Notes: generated by a model not told the origin, from the letters alone. A stretch of DNA of 64,000 bases from Faecalispora anaeroviscerum (GCF_947568225.1 NZ_CANOOQ010000001.1:2232001-2296000), one strand, 5' to 3'. Positions 53,910-62,732 are shown, counted from the stretch's first letter. Numbers and translations are program-made.

Positions 53910-54242
53910 ATGAGTACAATGATAACGGTGTTAACCCTGGCAATTGCAATGCTGGTTTTTCTGCGGGAGCGGCCCCGGCGGAAAGAAACGCGCCAAATCT
54001 GGGCGCTGTGCGCGCTCGCGGGAGCCTTGGGCCTTTTGGTACCGGGAGGTTCCTTTGCGTTGCAGATCGTGCAAAGCCTGATGCAGGGCCTGCTTGTGGG
54101 CTGCTGCCTGCTGGCCGTTCGCAAGGAACGGATCTCGAAAGAGAGAAGGGCGCATTTTCTGCATTCCCGCCGCCGTGCCGGAAAGGATTGCCCCCGGCTT
54201 GCGGTGCCGGGGGATCACCACGGCGTGGGCCGGTGTGCGTGA
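53910..54242 (+). CDS. Hypothetical small membrane protein
   Basis: A 110-residue frame preceded by GGGAGG. Two hydrophobic stretches (MITVLTLAIAMLVFL and WALCALAGALGLLVPGG, then SLMQGLLVGCCLLAV) are followed by an Arg/His-rich tail of about 40 residues, the DNA of which carries a CCCCCGGC/GCCGGGGG hairpin (54191-54214). The tail may not be conserved. No family recognised. Confidence 0.45.
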   Translation: MSTMITVLTLAIAMLVFLRERPRRKETRQIWALCALAGALGLLVPGGSFALQIVQSLMQGLLVGCCLLAVRKERISKERRAHFLHSRRRAGKDCPRLAVPGDHHGVGRCA

Positions 54243-54328
54243 GTCCTTGACAATCCCATCCTCCGGTTTTATACTAAAAGCTGAATCTTTCTAGAAAATT
54301 CTCTTTTTAGAGAACAGGAGAAAACGGC

Positions 54329-54736
54329 ATGATGGCATATCTTTACCCCATAATTTGGTTTGCAGCGGGTCTGATTATGATTTTTAAACTGCGCCAGGAA
54401 AACAAGATTTTTATTTTTTCAGGGATTTATTTTTTATTTCTCGGCGGATGGTGGCTGATGAACCTGTTGTATCCGGACTACCACATGTTCAGCGGAACCA
54501 TGGGGTGGGTGCTGCGCGGGGTCACCGCAGTCGCGCTGGCTGTGGTGGGCGTTGCCTTCTACCGCGAAAAAAAGCGGACCGAGGCCGCTCAGGAGCAGGA
54601 GAAGGCCGGACAAGCTCCTGAGCAGGATAAGAAGTACGGCGAGTCGGAAGAACAGTCTCTGCCGCAGAAAGCTTTGGAAGGAAATTCCGAGCCGGCCGAC
54701 GATGTTCCGGACAGCCACGGGGAGAACCAGCCTTGA
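54329..54736 (+). CDS. Hypothetical membrane protein with acidic tail
   Basis: A 135-residue protein with three membrane helices (LYPIIWFAAGLIMIF, FIFSGIYFLFLGGWWLMNLL, VLRGVTAVALAVVGVAFY) and a C-terminal 55-residue Glu/Gln-rich cytoplasmic tail. AGGAG lies eight bases before the ATG. Its stop overlaps the TTG start of the AEC carrier, so the two are co-translated; it may be an accessory protein of that carrier. Function unknown. Confidence 0.65.
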   Translation: MMAYLYPIIWFAAGLIMIFKLRQENKIFIFSGIYFLFLGGWWLMNLLYPDYHMFSGTMGWVLRGVTAVALAVVGVAFYREKKRTEAAQEQEKAGQAPEQDKKYGESEEQSLPQKALEGNSEPADDVPDSHGENQP

Positions 54737-55674
54737 TCGCATCGATCCTCATCTTGACAGAAAAAGTGTTCGTCATGTTTTTGATGATGGGAGTGGGGTA
54801 TATTTGCTTTAAAAAGCGGATTATCACCTCACGCGGCGCGGCTCAGCTAACGAACTTGCTGTTATACATTGTTGGGCCGTGCTTGATTATCGCGGCCCTT
54901 CAGGCGGATTCGGCCGGAGTCAGCACGGGGAAAATCCTGCTGACTATTTTTTTATTTCTGGCGGGGATGATCGCTACCGCCTTGGTAATGCAGCTGCTGT
55001 TCCGAAAGCAGACAAAAAGCCGTGCAGGGATGCTGCGCTATGGCGCGGTATACTCTAACTGCGGGTTTATGGGTCTGCCGCTGGCTCAGGCGGTTTTGGG
55101 CAGCGCGGGTGTGGTGTATGCCTCGGCGTGCGTGGTGGCGTTTAACCTTCTGACATGGACGCATGGGTATCTCATACTGGGCGGAGCCGCGGGGGACCGC
55201 AGGCAAATGCTAAAAAAGGCGATGCTGAACCCCGGTACCGTCAGCTTTGCGGTTGGCCTGCCGCTTTACGCGCTGTCCATTCATCTGCCCGCGCCGCTGC
55301 TTCAGACTCTTGACTCCATCGGGGGAATGAACACGCCGTTGGCGATGATCGTGGTGGGTACGTACATGGCGAAGCTAAACCTGCGGGAGATATTTTCAGA
55401 CCGCGAGGTCCGCCTGATAACGGCGCTGCGCCTCTTTGTGGTGCCGATGGCTTTTCTGCTGCTGCTGTGGCTGCTGCGGCCCGATTCGGATGTGATGGTG
55501 ACAACAGCGCTGCTGATGGCCGCGCCGGTTGGGGTGAATGCGGTGCTGTTTGCGATCAAGCTCGGCAATGACGTGCAGCTGGCCTGTAAGATGATCGCGC
55601 TTAGCACGCTGCTTTCGATTATCACAATGCCGGTGATTGCGGCGATGGCGCAAAAATTGGCCTCCGCCTTCTAA
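54733..55674 (+). CDS. AEC-family (auxin efflux carrier type) transporter
   Basis: A 313-residue carrier with about ten membrane helices in two five-helix halves. Characteristic parts are MGVGYICFKKRIIT, YGAVYSNCGFMGLPLAQAVL (the Asn-x-Gly-Phe-x-Gly crossover) and, in the second half, MAAPVGVNAVLFAIKLG. AEC carriers move organic acids such as malate or malonate out of or into cells. TTG start at 54733 overlaps the upstream TGA. Substrate not deducible. Confidence 0.88.
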   Translation: MIASILILTEKVFVMFLMMGVGYICFKKRIITSRGAAQLTNLLLYIVGPCLIIAALQADSAGVSTGKILLTIFLFLAGMIATALVMQLLFRKQTKSRAGMLRYGAVYSNCGFMGLPLAQAVLGSAGVVYASACVVAFNLLTWTHGYLILGGAAGDRRQMLKKAMLNPGTVSFAVGLPLYALSIHLPAPLLQTLDSIGGMNTPLAMIVVGTYMAKLNLREIFSDREVRLITALRLFVVPMAFLLLLWLLRPDSDVMVTTALLMAAPVGVNAVLFAIKLGNDVQLACKMIALSTLLSIITMPVIAAMAQKLASAF

Positions 55675-55744
55675 AAAGAAGTGGCGTGTGTGCGGGAAAG
55701 CGCATAGTATGGATTGCGGGCGAGATTGAGTACCGCTTCAGATA

Positions 55745-55787
55745 GATTGCCTGCCTCAGTCGTTACGGCTGTGGCGGGCATTTTCTA
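55745..55787 (+). terminator. Terminator after the AEC gene
   Basis: GCCTGCC/GGCGGGC stem with a 14-nt loop followed by ATTTTCTATTT; imperfect. The rest of the gap to rpe has a TAAAAT -10-like element (55839) and a CGGCGCTCC/GGAGCGCCG hairpin (55869-55898) in the presumed rpe leader. Confidence 0.5.
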
Positions 55788-55966
55788 TTTGGACGTGTTT
55801 GGGGGAAAGACGCGCGCTTGAAAAAGAGCGGCAATTGGGGTAAAATAGAACAGATCGAAAGAGGGGACGGCGCTCCGGGCGGAAAAAAGGGAGCGCCGGA
55901 GCTTTCCCCAGGAAAAGTACTGCAAAAAAAGGCCGCTGCGCTTTGCGCAGGAAGGAGTTCTGAACC

Positions 55967-56605
55967 ATGTTAGTAGCACCCTCGATGCTCGCGTCGGATT
56001 TTTCACATCTGGCGGACGAGCTGAAAAAAATTACCGACGGCGGCGCCGATTTCGTTCATTTGGACGTAATGGACGGTGCGTTTGTTCCGAATATTTCCTT
56101 TGGCGCGCCGGTGATCGCGGCCATGCGGCCCCACACCACGTTGCCGTTTGATGTTCACCTGATGATCCAGCACCCCAAGCGCTACATCGCCGATTTTGTG
56201 GCGGCTGGCGCCGATATTATTTCGTTTCATGTGGAATGTGCCGACGATCCTGATGAGGTAATCGCCGAAATCCTCACCCACGGCGCGCACCCCGCGATGG
56301 TAATAAAGCCCAAGACCCCCGCAGAGTTGATCTTCCCGTATTTGGACAAGCTGTATCTGGTGCTGATCATGACGGTGGAACCTGGCTTTGGGGGGCAGAG
56401 CTTTATGTCCGGTCCGCTTTTAAAGGCCCGGCAGCTAAAAGAGAAAAATCCCTCCGTCCTGATTGAAGCGGACGGAGGGATCAACGCCCAAACAGTTCTG
56501 GAATGCGCACGGGCGGGCGTGGACGTTTGCGTGGCCGGCACTGGGGTCTTTAAAGCGGAGGACCCCGCCGCGGCGATTCGGCAGCTGCAGTCGGCCGGCT
56601 GCTAA
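55967..56605 (+). CDS. rpe: Ribulose-phosphate 3-epimerase
   Basis: Rpe interconverts ribulose-5-phosphate and xylulose-5-phosphate in the pentose phosphate pathway. The 212-residue TIM barrel has APSMLASDFSHLADEL, FVHLDVMDGAFVPNISFG with the metal-binding His/Asp, FDVHLMIQHP, IMTVEPGFGGQSFM and EADGGINAQTV. GAAGGAG precedes the ATG. Its end overlaps the convergent mecA-like gene by four bases. Confidence 0.96.
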   Translation: MLVAPSMLASDFSHLADELKKITDGGADFVHLDVMDGAFVPNISFGAPVIAAMRPHTTLPFDVHLMIQHPKRYIADFVAAGADIISFHVECADDPDEVIAEILTHGAHPAMVIKPKTPAELIFPYLDKLYLVLIMTVEPGFGGQSFMSGPLLKARQLKEKNPSVLIEADGGINAQTVLECARAGVDVCVAGTGVFKAEDPAAAIRQLQSAGC

Positions 56606-57174
56606 AGGCACCCGCCCACCTGGTTCACCGCGTCGCGCGAGAGCAGCTCGCCGTGTTCCAGAGAAAGGGCTGCGGCTGTTTTGCCAATGCCGCGAAGCCG
56701 GGCATATTCTTTTAAAAAGGCTTCTGTTTTTTCTTTCATAGCAAAATACGGGGAAAGAATCAGCCGGTAGCTGGTGCCGTACCGCAGCAGCTGGCATCCG
56801 CCCAGCGTGTTGATGTGGTGCAGATGCTCCAGAACGTCCAGAAGATCTCCGGCGTTTTCCAGTTCATACACATAAGGCCCAGAGCATTTGATCCGGTAAA
56901 TTTTACGAGGTTCTCCTTTTTTGGCTTTCACAGGGGCTACCGCGGTAAACATCAGCACGGTTTCGCCGTCTGCGGTTGCCATCGCACGGATCGCGACCTG
57001 ATCTCTCTTTAACGTAAAGTTGGTACTGGCGCAAGCAGCGGCAAAAATACGGGCGATCGTCAGCCGGCAGTGCAGGCTGCTCCAGCTCAGTCCCTGCATC
57101 AACCCTAAGGCTCGGGTTTCCCGCGCGGTTAGGATGATCAGCAGGTGAGAAGCATCCAGGGCTTTTGTCTTCAA
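56602..57174 (-). CDS. MecA-like adaptor protein
   Basis: A 190-residue protein starting (TTG)KTKALDASHLLIILTARE, matching the N-terminal substrate-binding part of MecA. Its C-terminal half (FELENAGDLL-like YVYELENAGDLLDVLEHLHH, LLRYGTSYRLILSPYF, LSLEHGELLSRDAV) fits the MecA C-terminal ClpC-docking domain. MecA feeds proteins to the ClpCP protease. TTG at 57174 with GGGGGTG before it is the likeliest start; GTG 57192 is possible. The acidic linker of Bacillus MecA is replaced by a neutral one. Confidence 0.75.
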   Translation of the reverse strand: MKTKALDASHLLIILTARETRALGLMQGLSWSSLHCRLTIARIFAAACASTNFTLKRDQVAIRAMATADGETVLMFTAVAPVKAKKGEPRKIYRIKCSGPYVYELENAGDLLDVLEHLHHINTLGGCQLLRYGTSYRLILSPYFAMKEKTEAFLKEYARLRGIGKTAAALSLEHGELLSRDAVNQVGGCL

Positions 57175-57251
57175 ATTGACACCCCCAATCACAATAAGAG
57201 CTTCACTACTATAATATTAACGCCCCGGTATTTTGTAAGAGGTGATTTTCA

Positions 57252-58490
57252 ATGATTTCGTTTTTTTCCTCCGGCATCCGGCTGGAGCAGCAAAAGAGCC
57301 GAACGATGAAAGCGAAGATTTTGGCGCTGCCTGCGCCGGAGGTGTTGTTTGTGCCGCTTCCGGGCGCTCAGGCGCTCTCAGACCGCTGTGTGCGCGCGGG
57401 GGAGACGGTGCTGCGCTTTTCTCAGCTTTCTATGCCCGGGAGCCATGTCGCGGTAACCTCACCGGTCAGCGGCGAGGTTACCGGCTTTCAGACTCTGCCG
57501 CACCCGGTGCGGGGAGTTGTAGACTGCGCGGTAATCCGGCAGGACGGCGAGCCGCAGGAGCTGACGTTGGATGCCCCCGGAGTGGAGCATACGCCGGACA
57601 GCCTGATTCGGCTTGCGGCGGCTGCCGGGATTATTGATGAATATGATGGGATACCCTTGTTTAAGAAGCTGAAACGGCTTCGCAGAATGAAATTTGATTG
57701 GCTTGGTGCGAATGTGCTGGATGACGAGCCGTATGTTTGCAGCGGTTTGGCTGTCCTGCGCGAAAACCCGGATGGAGTTCGGCAGGGGTTGGAGCTGGCG
57801 GCTCTGGCGGTGGACGCGAAGAAAACCGGTGTGGCGGTTGTCAGCGGCCTGCGTGACCGCAGCTACTCTCATGTTTCGGGCCATATGGCCGAGCTGCTGG
57901 TTGGCAGCGGAGGGCGTTACCCTGCGCTGCCCGGCCTTCTGAAGCGCTTGCGCCGCGAAGGGCACAACCCCGGACTGATCGGCGCGCAGGCCCTCGAAGC
58001 GTTTGCGCAGGCGGCGGAGCGTGGAATCCCCCAGACCACAACGGTTGTTACCGTGGCGGGGGAGGGTCTTTCCCGCTGGCAGAACCTGCGGGTGCCGCTG
58101 GGAATGCCGATCGAAGCCCTGCTCTCCGCATGCGGGCGCAAAAAACGCACGGTGGTAATCGCAGGTTCGCCCATTACAGGGAACCGGGTGGAGGATCTTT
58201 CTGCGCCCGTTACCGCAGATTTGCGGTGCTTGATCGTTCTGCCGGAAGCGACGCAGACCATCAAGGTGTTCCCGTGCATCGGGTGCGGGAAATGCGAGGC
58301 GGCGTGTCCGGTGGGAATTATGCCTTGGGACATCTACCGCCGTCTGCAAGGGCAGGAATACCCCGATGCGCGGCATTTGCTGCGCGTTGATCGGTGCTGT
58401 GCCTGCAACGCCTGCTCGGTGGCATGCCCGTCGGGTCTTGAGCTTTCGGGAGCGGTGGCCCGTGCGATGGAAATCAAGGAAAGGGGATAA
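57252..58490 (+). CDS. rnfC: RnfC-like subunit, divergent
   Basis: The 412-residue protein follows the RnfC plan: an N-terminal barrel-like domain with VAVTSPVSGEVTGFQTLPHP, a central SLBB-like part and two C-terminal [4Fe-4S] sites (C342-x2-C-x2-C-x3-C352 in CIGCGKCEAACP, and C382-x2-C-x2-C-x3-C392). In standard RnfC the centre has GLGGAGFPTHVKL, binding FMN and NADH, and NGAECEPY; here these read DEYDGIPLFKKL (129-140) and NVLDDEPY (154-161). The clusters are kept but the nucleotide site appears lost. AGAGGTG precedes the ATG. First gene of a four-gene operon. Confidence 0.85.
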   Translation: MISFFSSGIRLEQQKSRTMKAKILALPAPEVLFVPLPGAQALSDRCVRAGETVLRFSQLSMPGSHVAVTSPVSGEVTGFQTLPHPVRGVVDCAVIRQDGEPQELTLDAPGVEHTPDSLIRLAAAAGIIDEYDGIPLFKKLKRLRRMKFDWLGANVLDDEPYVCSGLAVLRENPDGVRQGLELAALAVDAKKTGVAVVSGLRDRSYSHVSGHMAELLVGSGGRYPALPGLLKRLRREGHNPGLIGAQALEAFAQAAERGIPQTTTVVTVAGEGLSRWQNLRVPLGMPIEALLSACGRKKRTVVIAGSPITGNRVEDLSAPVTADLRCLIVLPEATQTIKVFPCIGCGKCEAACPVGIMPWDIYRRLQGQEYPDARHLLRVDRCCACNACSVACPSGLELSGAVARAMEIKERG

Positions 58491-58497
58491 GCGCCGA

Positions 58498-59430
58498 ATG
58501 CAGCAGCTTATGATTCAAAAACCGCCGTTTCTCCGCAGCGGACAAACGGTTTCTACTATGATGAAGGACATGCTGTTGGCGCTGGCTCTTCTTTTGCCAT
58601 TGCCCGCAGTGCACTACGGTATGCACGTGCTGTGGGTTGCTTTCGCATCAATCGCGTCCTGCTTTGTTTCTGAAATTGCCGCCTGTATGCTCGCAAAGCG
58701 GCAGGTGGATATTTCGGAGCTTTCCTCGGTGGTGACGGGTTTGATGATTGCGATGCTGATGCCGCCGCTGGCACCCCTGTGGCTGCCGATTCTGGCGAGC
58801 GCGTTTGCGGTGCTGGTGGCCCGTGTGCCGTTTGGCTTTACCGGGAATAACCCGTTCAATCCCGCCGCCGCCGGAGTGGCGTTTGTAACTGTGTTCTGGC
58901 CGCAGCAGGTGTTTTCGTTTTCGAAGCCGTCGGCGGCTTCCGTGCTCAAGGAAGGGCTTAAGCCCAACCAAATCCCCTCTGAAATGCTATGGGGCACCGA
59001 CGGCGGGTCGATCGGGACGACCGCCGTGCTGGTGATCGTGGCCTGCGCGATCTATCTAATCGTGAAAAAAACGGTGAACTGGCGAATTACCGTGTGTTTT
59101 CTCGCGGCGGCGAGCCTGATGGCCTTGCTGTTCCCGCGCATCATGGTAACGCCGCTCACTTCGCTGAAATACGAGCTGCTGTCGGGCTCACTGTTGTTCT
59201 GCTCGGTGTTCTTGATTACCGATCCGGTTACGTCGCCCCGCACACATGTGGGCAAGGCGCTGTACGGAGCGGCGGCCGGGGTTCTGCTGATGCTGATGCG
59301 CCGCTATGGAGCGTTCGAGCAGGCAGCCTGCTTTGCGGTGCTGCTGATGAACGCGCTTTCCCCTGTGATAGACAGCTTTGTGATCGCCGTGACGGCGAAG
59401 AGGGAGGCGAAGCGAAATGAGCAGCAGTAA
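58498..59430 (+). CDS. rnfD: RnfD-like subunit, divergent
   Basis: A 310-residue membrane protein of the RnfD/NqrB family with about nine or ten helices. Family blocks are GFTGNNPFNPAAAG (113-126), GGSIGTTAVL (169-178) and DPVTSPRTHVGKAL (242-255). In standard RnfD a conserved Thr in a Ser-x-Ala-Thr-type motif between the first two blocks carries covalent FMN; here that segment reads SKPSAASVLKEG (142-153) with no Thr. ATG at 58498 follows AAGGGG. It overlaps the rnfE-like gene by 14 bases. Confidence 0.85.
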   Translation: MQQLMIQKPPFLRSGQTVSTMMKDMLLALALLLPLPAVHYGMHVLWVAFASIASCFVSEIAACMLAKRQVDISELSSVVTGLMIAMLMPPLAPLWLPILASAFAVLVARVPFGFTGNNPFNPAAAGVAFVTVFWPQQVFSFSKPSAASVLKEGLKPNQIPSEMLWGTDGGSIGTTAVLVIVACAIYLIVKKTVNWRITVCFLAAASLMALLFPRIMVTPLTSLKYELLSGSLLFCSVFLITDPVTSPRTHVGKALYGAAAGVLLMLMRRYGAFEQAACFAVLLMNALSPVIDSFVIAVTAKREAKRNEQQ

Positions 59431-60109
59431 GAAGTCCAAGACAGAGTCGCAGCTAATGGAAAAGGGTGGCCTGCGCAAAGCGGCAAGAGGCTCGAAGAAA
59501 ACGGTGCAGAAGCGTCTGATCAAGGAAAGCATCGGTATTTTTCTGAATGGCCTGGTGTTCCGCAACCCCGTGGCAATCGGCGCGTTGGGCTTGTTTGCCG
59601 TGGTGGGTGCGGGCTATACCCTGCAGAACGCCGCAGCGCTTTCGCTGATGATGCTGATTATGATGCTGCCGGTTTGCCTTCTCAGCGGCTGGCTCAAAAT
59701 GCCGGTATGGGTTCGCCCTGCGGCGGTGCTGGTACTCTCCGGCGTGATGTACCTGCCCGCGGCGGCGCTGGTCAATTGGCTGATGCCGCAGGCGTTTTCG
59801 GCTCTGAGTGTATACACCGTTTTGATGATCGGCAATTCGATTATTTTGTCCCGTGCCAATGATTACGCGCCGTCGCACATCTCGCTGGCGGTGCTGATGG
59901 ATTCGCTGGGCTGCACGGCAGGTTTTTCCGCGGTACTCTTTCTGGTAGCGGCCCTTAGGGAAATTTGGAGCAACATTGTGAAGAATACGGGCGGAATGGA
60001 GCATGCCGGCGCATATCCCTTAGTCGGATTTTTGCTGCTGGGCGCAATCGCGGCGATGATTCAGCACGCGAATGCCAAACGAGCTGTGGCGGAAAGGAAG
60101 GCGAAGTAG
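59417..60109 (+). CDS. rnfE: RnfE-like subunit lacking cluster cysteines
   Basis: A 230-residue membrane protein of the RnfE/NqrD type with an unusual basic N-terminal extension of about 35 residues (Lys/Ser-rich). The family motif NPV-x6-LGLC is present as NPVAIGALGLF (50-60), with Phe60 in place of the cluster-binding Cys. The second motif, usually N-C-x-x-L-G-R-A, reads NSIILSRAND (140-149), with Ser141 in place of Cys. Six helices remain. GGGAGG precedes the ATG. The membrane [2Fe-2S] cluster between RnfA and RnfE therefore probably cannot form. Confidence 0.8.
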   Translation: MSSSKKSKTESQLMEKGGLRKAARGSKKTVQKRLIKESIGIFLNGLVFRNPVAIGALGLFAVVGAGYTLQNAAALSLMMLIMMLPVCLLSGWLKMPVWVRPAAVLVLSGVMYLPAAALVNWLMPQAFSALSVYTVLMIGNSIILSRANDYAPSHISLAVLMDSLGCTAGFSAVLFLVAALREIWSNIVKNTGGMEHAGAYPLVGFLLLGAIAAMIQHANAKRAVAERKAK

Positions 60110-60111
60110 GA

Positions 60112-60702
60112 ATGGAGATGGCAGCGCAGTTGTTTTTGTATGCCATTCTGGCTCTGACGGCGCAGAATGTAATCTTCTGCGGTGGCGTGGGGTTCAGCCG
60201 GGTGCTGCGCGCGGCGCGCAGACCGAAAATACTGCTTTCGTACGCCGGGCTTTTGAGCATTTTCACCTTGATTTCTGCCTGGATGGGCATCGCCGTGAAC
60301 CAGCTGGTGCCGGGCATTAGTCCTGCGGCGTTTTACCGCCCTGCGATTTTTGCGGTGTGCGTTGCGGCAGTATACCTGTTGGTTGCGCTGTTGTACCGTG
60401 TGTTTTTTGCCGCGCGCTATAAACGGCTGGAGCCGGTGTTCTCATCCTCAGCGATTAACTGCATCGTTCTAGCCATGCCGTTTGTTCAGCGGGTGTTCCG
60501 CATGACCGGCTGGCAGATTACCGGCTATGCGATCGGAACAGGTGTGGCGTTTTTTACGGCGGCGCTTGTTTTGTCCCACGCGATGGAGCGGCTGAAGAAC
60601 CCCGATATGCCAAAGGCGTTTCAGGGCTTGCCCTCGGTGTTTTTATATGTGGGAATTCTTTCGTTGGCGATGTTCGGCTTTGCCGGAGGCAAGCTCTTTT
60701 AG
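60112..60702 (+). CDS. rnfA: RnfA-like subunit, divergent
   Basis: A 196-residue, six-helix membrane protein of the RnfA/NqrE type. The first conserved motif (N-x9-C, usually NNFVLSRFLGIC) aligns with AQNVIFCGGVGFS (17-29), with Ser29 at the cluster Cys position and a new Cys23 one helix turn earlier. The second motif INCIVLAM (116-122 region) keeps its Cys117. It is the last gene of the operon; rnfG and rnfB are absent and a dispersed repeat follows. ATG 60118 is an alternative start. Confidence 0.78.
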   Translation: MEMAAQLFLYAILALTAQNVIFCGGVGFSRVLRAARRPKILLSYAGLLSIFTLISAWMGIAVNQLVPGISPAAFYRPAIFAVCVAAVYLLVALLYRVFFAARYKRLEPVFSSSAINCIVLAMPFVQRVFRMTGWQITGYAIGTGVAFFTAALVLSHAMERLKNPDMPKAFQGLPSVFLYVGILSLAMFGFAGGKLF

Positions 60703-60742
60703 AAGGGTTGCCTATAAAATGAGGGTTGTTTTTTCAGCGCCC

Positions 60743-61228
60743 CCTTACCGAGCGCTCTCGTTGGCTCGGGGAGAGGCGGCGCTTCGCGCCGGTTCTTTTT
60801 CCTCTCTTGCTTTGGCGAGAGAGGAATTGTTTTTTATCGCGGTTCCCGCAGGAGGAAATTCTGCTGGCGCAGGCTTGCCCCTCAGGCCGGGGCATGTTGT
60901 TTTTTCTCGCTTTGGCGAGAGGGAGACTGTTTTTTATCGCGGTTCCCGCAGGGGAAATTCTGCTGGCGCAGAGCCATGCCCCTCATGCCGGGGCGGGCAC
61001 TTCCTTTCGTGAAAGGACGAAAGTAAGCAAAGGCCTTCCAAGGGGAGAGTTTCGATTCTCTCCCCTTGGATCCCCTCTCAACGACCAAAGGCTCTGCCTT
61101 TGGAAACCGGGAGGAGCTCCCGCTCTGGAGCAAATTTTCCGCACAGGAACAAGCCTGTGCGCGCAGCTTGTGCGTAAGAAAGCTTTAATGCCCGCAAAAA
61201 CAAAAAAGAAGCTCTCCGCTAACAGAAA
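60743..61228. repeat. Dispersed mosaic repeat, locus C, long unit
   Basis: The same unit as 43056-43545 in the same orientation, from CGAGCGCTCTCGTTGGCTCG to CGCTAACAG. The stretch around 61014-61100 (GACGAAAGTAAGCAAAGGCC, then the CCAAGGGGAGA hairpin and GGATCCCCTCTCAACGACCA) is identical by eye between loci. Confidence 0.85.
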
Positions 61229-61239
61229 ACATTCTTCTG

Positions 61240-61600
61240 CGAGCCAACAAGCACGCGTTTGTTTTGTGAAAACAGGCAGTTAACTAATTATGTTTAGCAG
61301 CGAAGCCGCACCGAAAAACTCCGAGCCAACGAGAGCGCTTTGAAAATGCCCGCCGACAGACGGAACAGCAAGACTTATGTTCAGAGGAAGCTCGGAGAGT
61401 GGGCATTTTCAATGAAGCGCCTTCCCGAGGGCTGTCGGTGATGCTTTCAGGAGCCGTTCCCCCAAACGGATTCCGAAGGCGGAGCCTTGGCGAATCTTTG
61501 CCTACTTTCTTTTCGTAAAGAAAGTTGGGGCCTGCCCCGGCCCGAGGGGCAAGCCCTGCGCCAGCAGAATTCCCACGGGAAACCCCGGAGAAAAAACAAA
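61240..61600. repeat. Dispersed mosaic repeat, locus C, second unit
   Basis: A copy of the locus A unit beginning at GCGAAGCCGCACCGAAAAAC (61300), with TTGTTTTGTGAAAACAGGCA linker before it as in locus A. It ends in GCCAGCAGAATTCCCACGGG. The following 61601-61750 contains a partial tail (GAGGGGCAATCCCTGCG). Confidence 0.8.
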
Positions 61601-61754
61601 TACGCTCAAGAAAAAAAGAAAAGCGCCGCCCGGCCTGAGGGGCAATCCCTGCGAAAGAAATGCATTCTTTCAAAACAGTAGGTAGAATTAGAATAGTTTT
61701 TAACAAAAAGTTAATAGATTGTTGAAAGCCATCGCGAAAAAAATAAACCAGAAA

Positions 61755-61794
61755 TAGAAAAATCCCCGCGTCCGAAAACGGAGCGGGGATTCAT
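61755..61794 (-). terminator. Terminator of the 2-hydroxyacid dehydrogenase gene
   Basis: AATCCCCGC/GCGGGGATT stem with inner TCCG/CGGA pairing, followed on the minus strand by TTTTTC. Confidence 0.8.
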
Positions 61795-61814
61795 TGCATC
61801 TAATCATAATAAAA

Positions 61815-62732
61815 TCAGGGGGTTTCTTCCAGAAAACGGTTGATATTCCGTATCGCCAGCTCGAGAACAAGGTCGAGCGTTTGGGGCAGATGGAACAGCC
61901 CGGCAATGTGCGGGGTTAAGATTACGTTCTTTTCCTGCCACAAGGGATCGCTTTCCGGCAATGGCTCGGGGTCGCAGACGTCGGTGACGAAGCCGCCGAG
62001 ATGCCCGCTTTGCAGGGCGGCCAGCACGGCCTGTTGGTCAACTGTCTTGCCGCGCCCGCCGTTAATCAGCAGTGCGCCCGGCTTCATCAGCCGAAGGCGG
62101 TGTTCATCGAGGAAGCGGTCGGTTTCAGGTGTGTACGGCAAAGCCATTGCCACAACATCTACCCGGGGAAGAATCTGATTCAGCTCGCTGAGCGTATGCA
62201 GCTCGTCAAAATCTGCCGAGGGAGCGCCCGCGGTGCGCCGCACACCGATGGTGTAGGAGCCGAGCGCCCGGCACAGCCGCGCGTAGTGGCTGCCGATATC
62301 CCCTGCGCCGATGACCGCTACCTTCATGGAAGCGAGAGAAAGTACCTCGCCCTCGTCCTTCCACAGGGACTGCCGTTGGTTGTCGCGGTACAGATGCAGC
62401 TTTTTGCAGAACGCGAGCGTCAGCGCGAGCATATGTTCTGAAACAGCGACGCCGTAAGCGCCGCTCGCACTGTACATGGTGCAGCTGGGCGGCAGAATCC
62501 CCTCGCCCTCATAATTGTCGCTGCCCGCAGTACGCAGCTGCAGCAGGCGCAGGCGGGGCAGTTCAATCAGCTTTTCGGGCTTTGGATTCCCCAGAATGAT
62601 GTCTGCCCCACGCAGCTGGTCGTCCGTAACGGTTTTAAAAGTGGCATAAGTAAAAGCTGCGCGGGGAATGCTGTGTTCCAGAAGCGCTTTCTGAGCATTG
62701 GATAAACGGAGCAGAACTAAAACGTTTTTCAT
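61815..62732 (-). CDS. D-isomer-specific 2-hydroxyacid dehydrogenase family protein
   Basis: A 305-residue NAD(P)-dependent dehydrogenase. The nucleotide fold has VAVIGAGDIGSHYARLC (Gly-x-Gly-x-x-Gly), VRRTAGAPSADFDEL after the second strand, INGGRGKTVDQQAV with the catalytic Arg, VCDPEPLPESDPLW with the Glu, and LTPHIAG with the catalytic His. Such enzymes reduce 2-keto acids (glycerate, phosphoglycerate or lactate type). ATG 62732 with GGGGAG seven bases before is preferred over GTG 62738. Substrate unclear. Confidence 0.88.
   Translation of the reverse strand: MKNVLVLLRLSNAQKALLEHSIPRAAFTYATFKTVTDDQLRGADIILGNPKPEKLIELPRLRLLQLRTAGSDNYEGEGILPPSCTMYSASGAYGVAVSEHMLALTLAFCKKLHLYRDNQRQSLWKDEGEVLSLASMKVAVIGAGDIGSHYARLCRALGSYTIGVRRTAGAPSADFDELHTLSELNQILPRVDVVAMALPYTPETDRFLDEHRLRLMKPGALLINGGRGKTVDQQAVLAALQSGHLGGFVTDVCDPEPLPESDPLWQEKNVILTPHIAGLFHLPQTLDLVLELAIRNINRFLEETP

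Noticed and set aside
52642..53949. 435-residue frame opposite the yabE-like gene
   Set aside because: Shadow of a gene with clear signal peptide and G5/3D domains.
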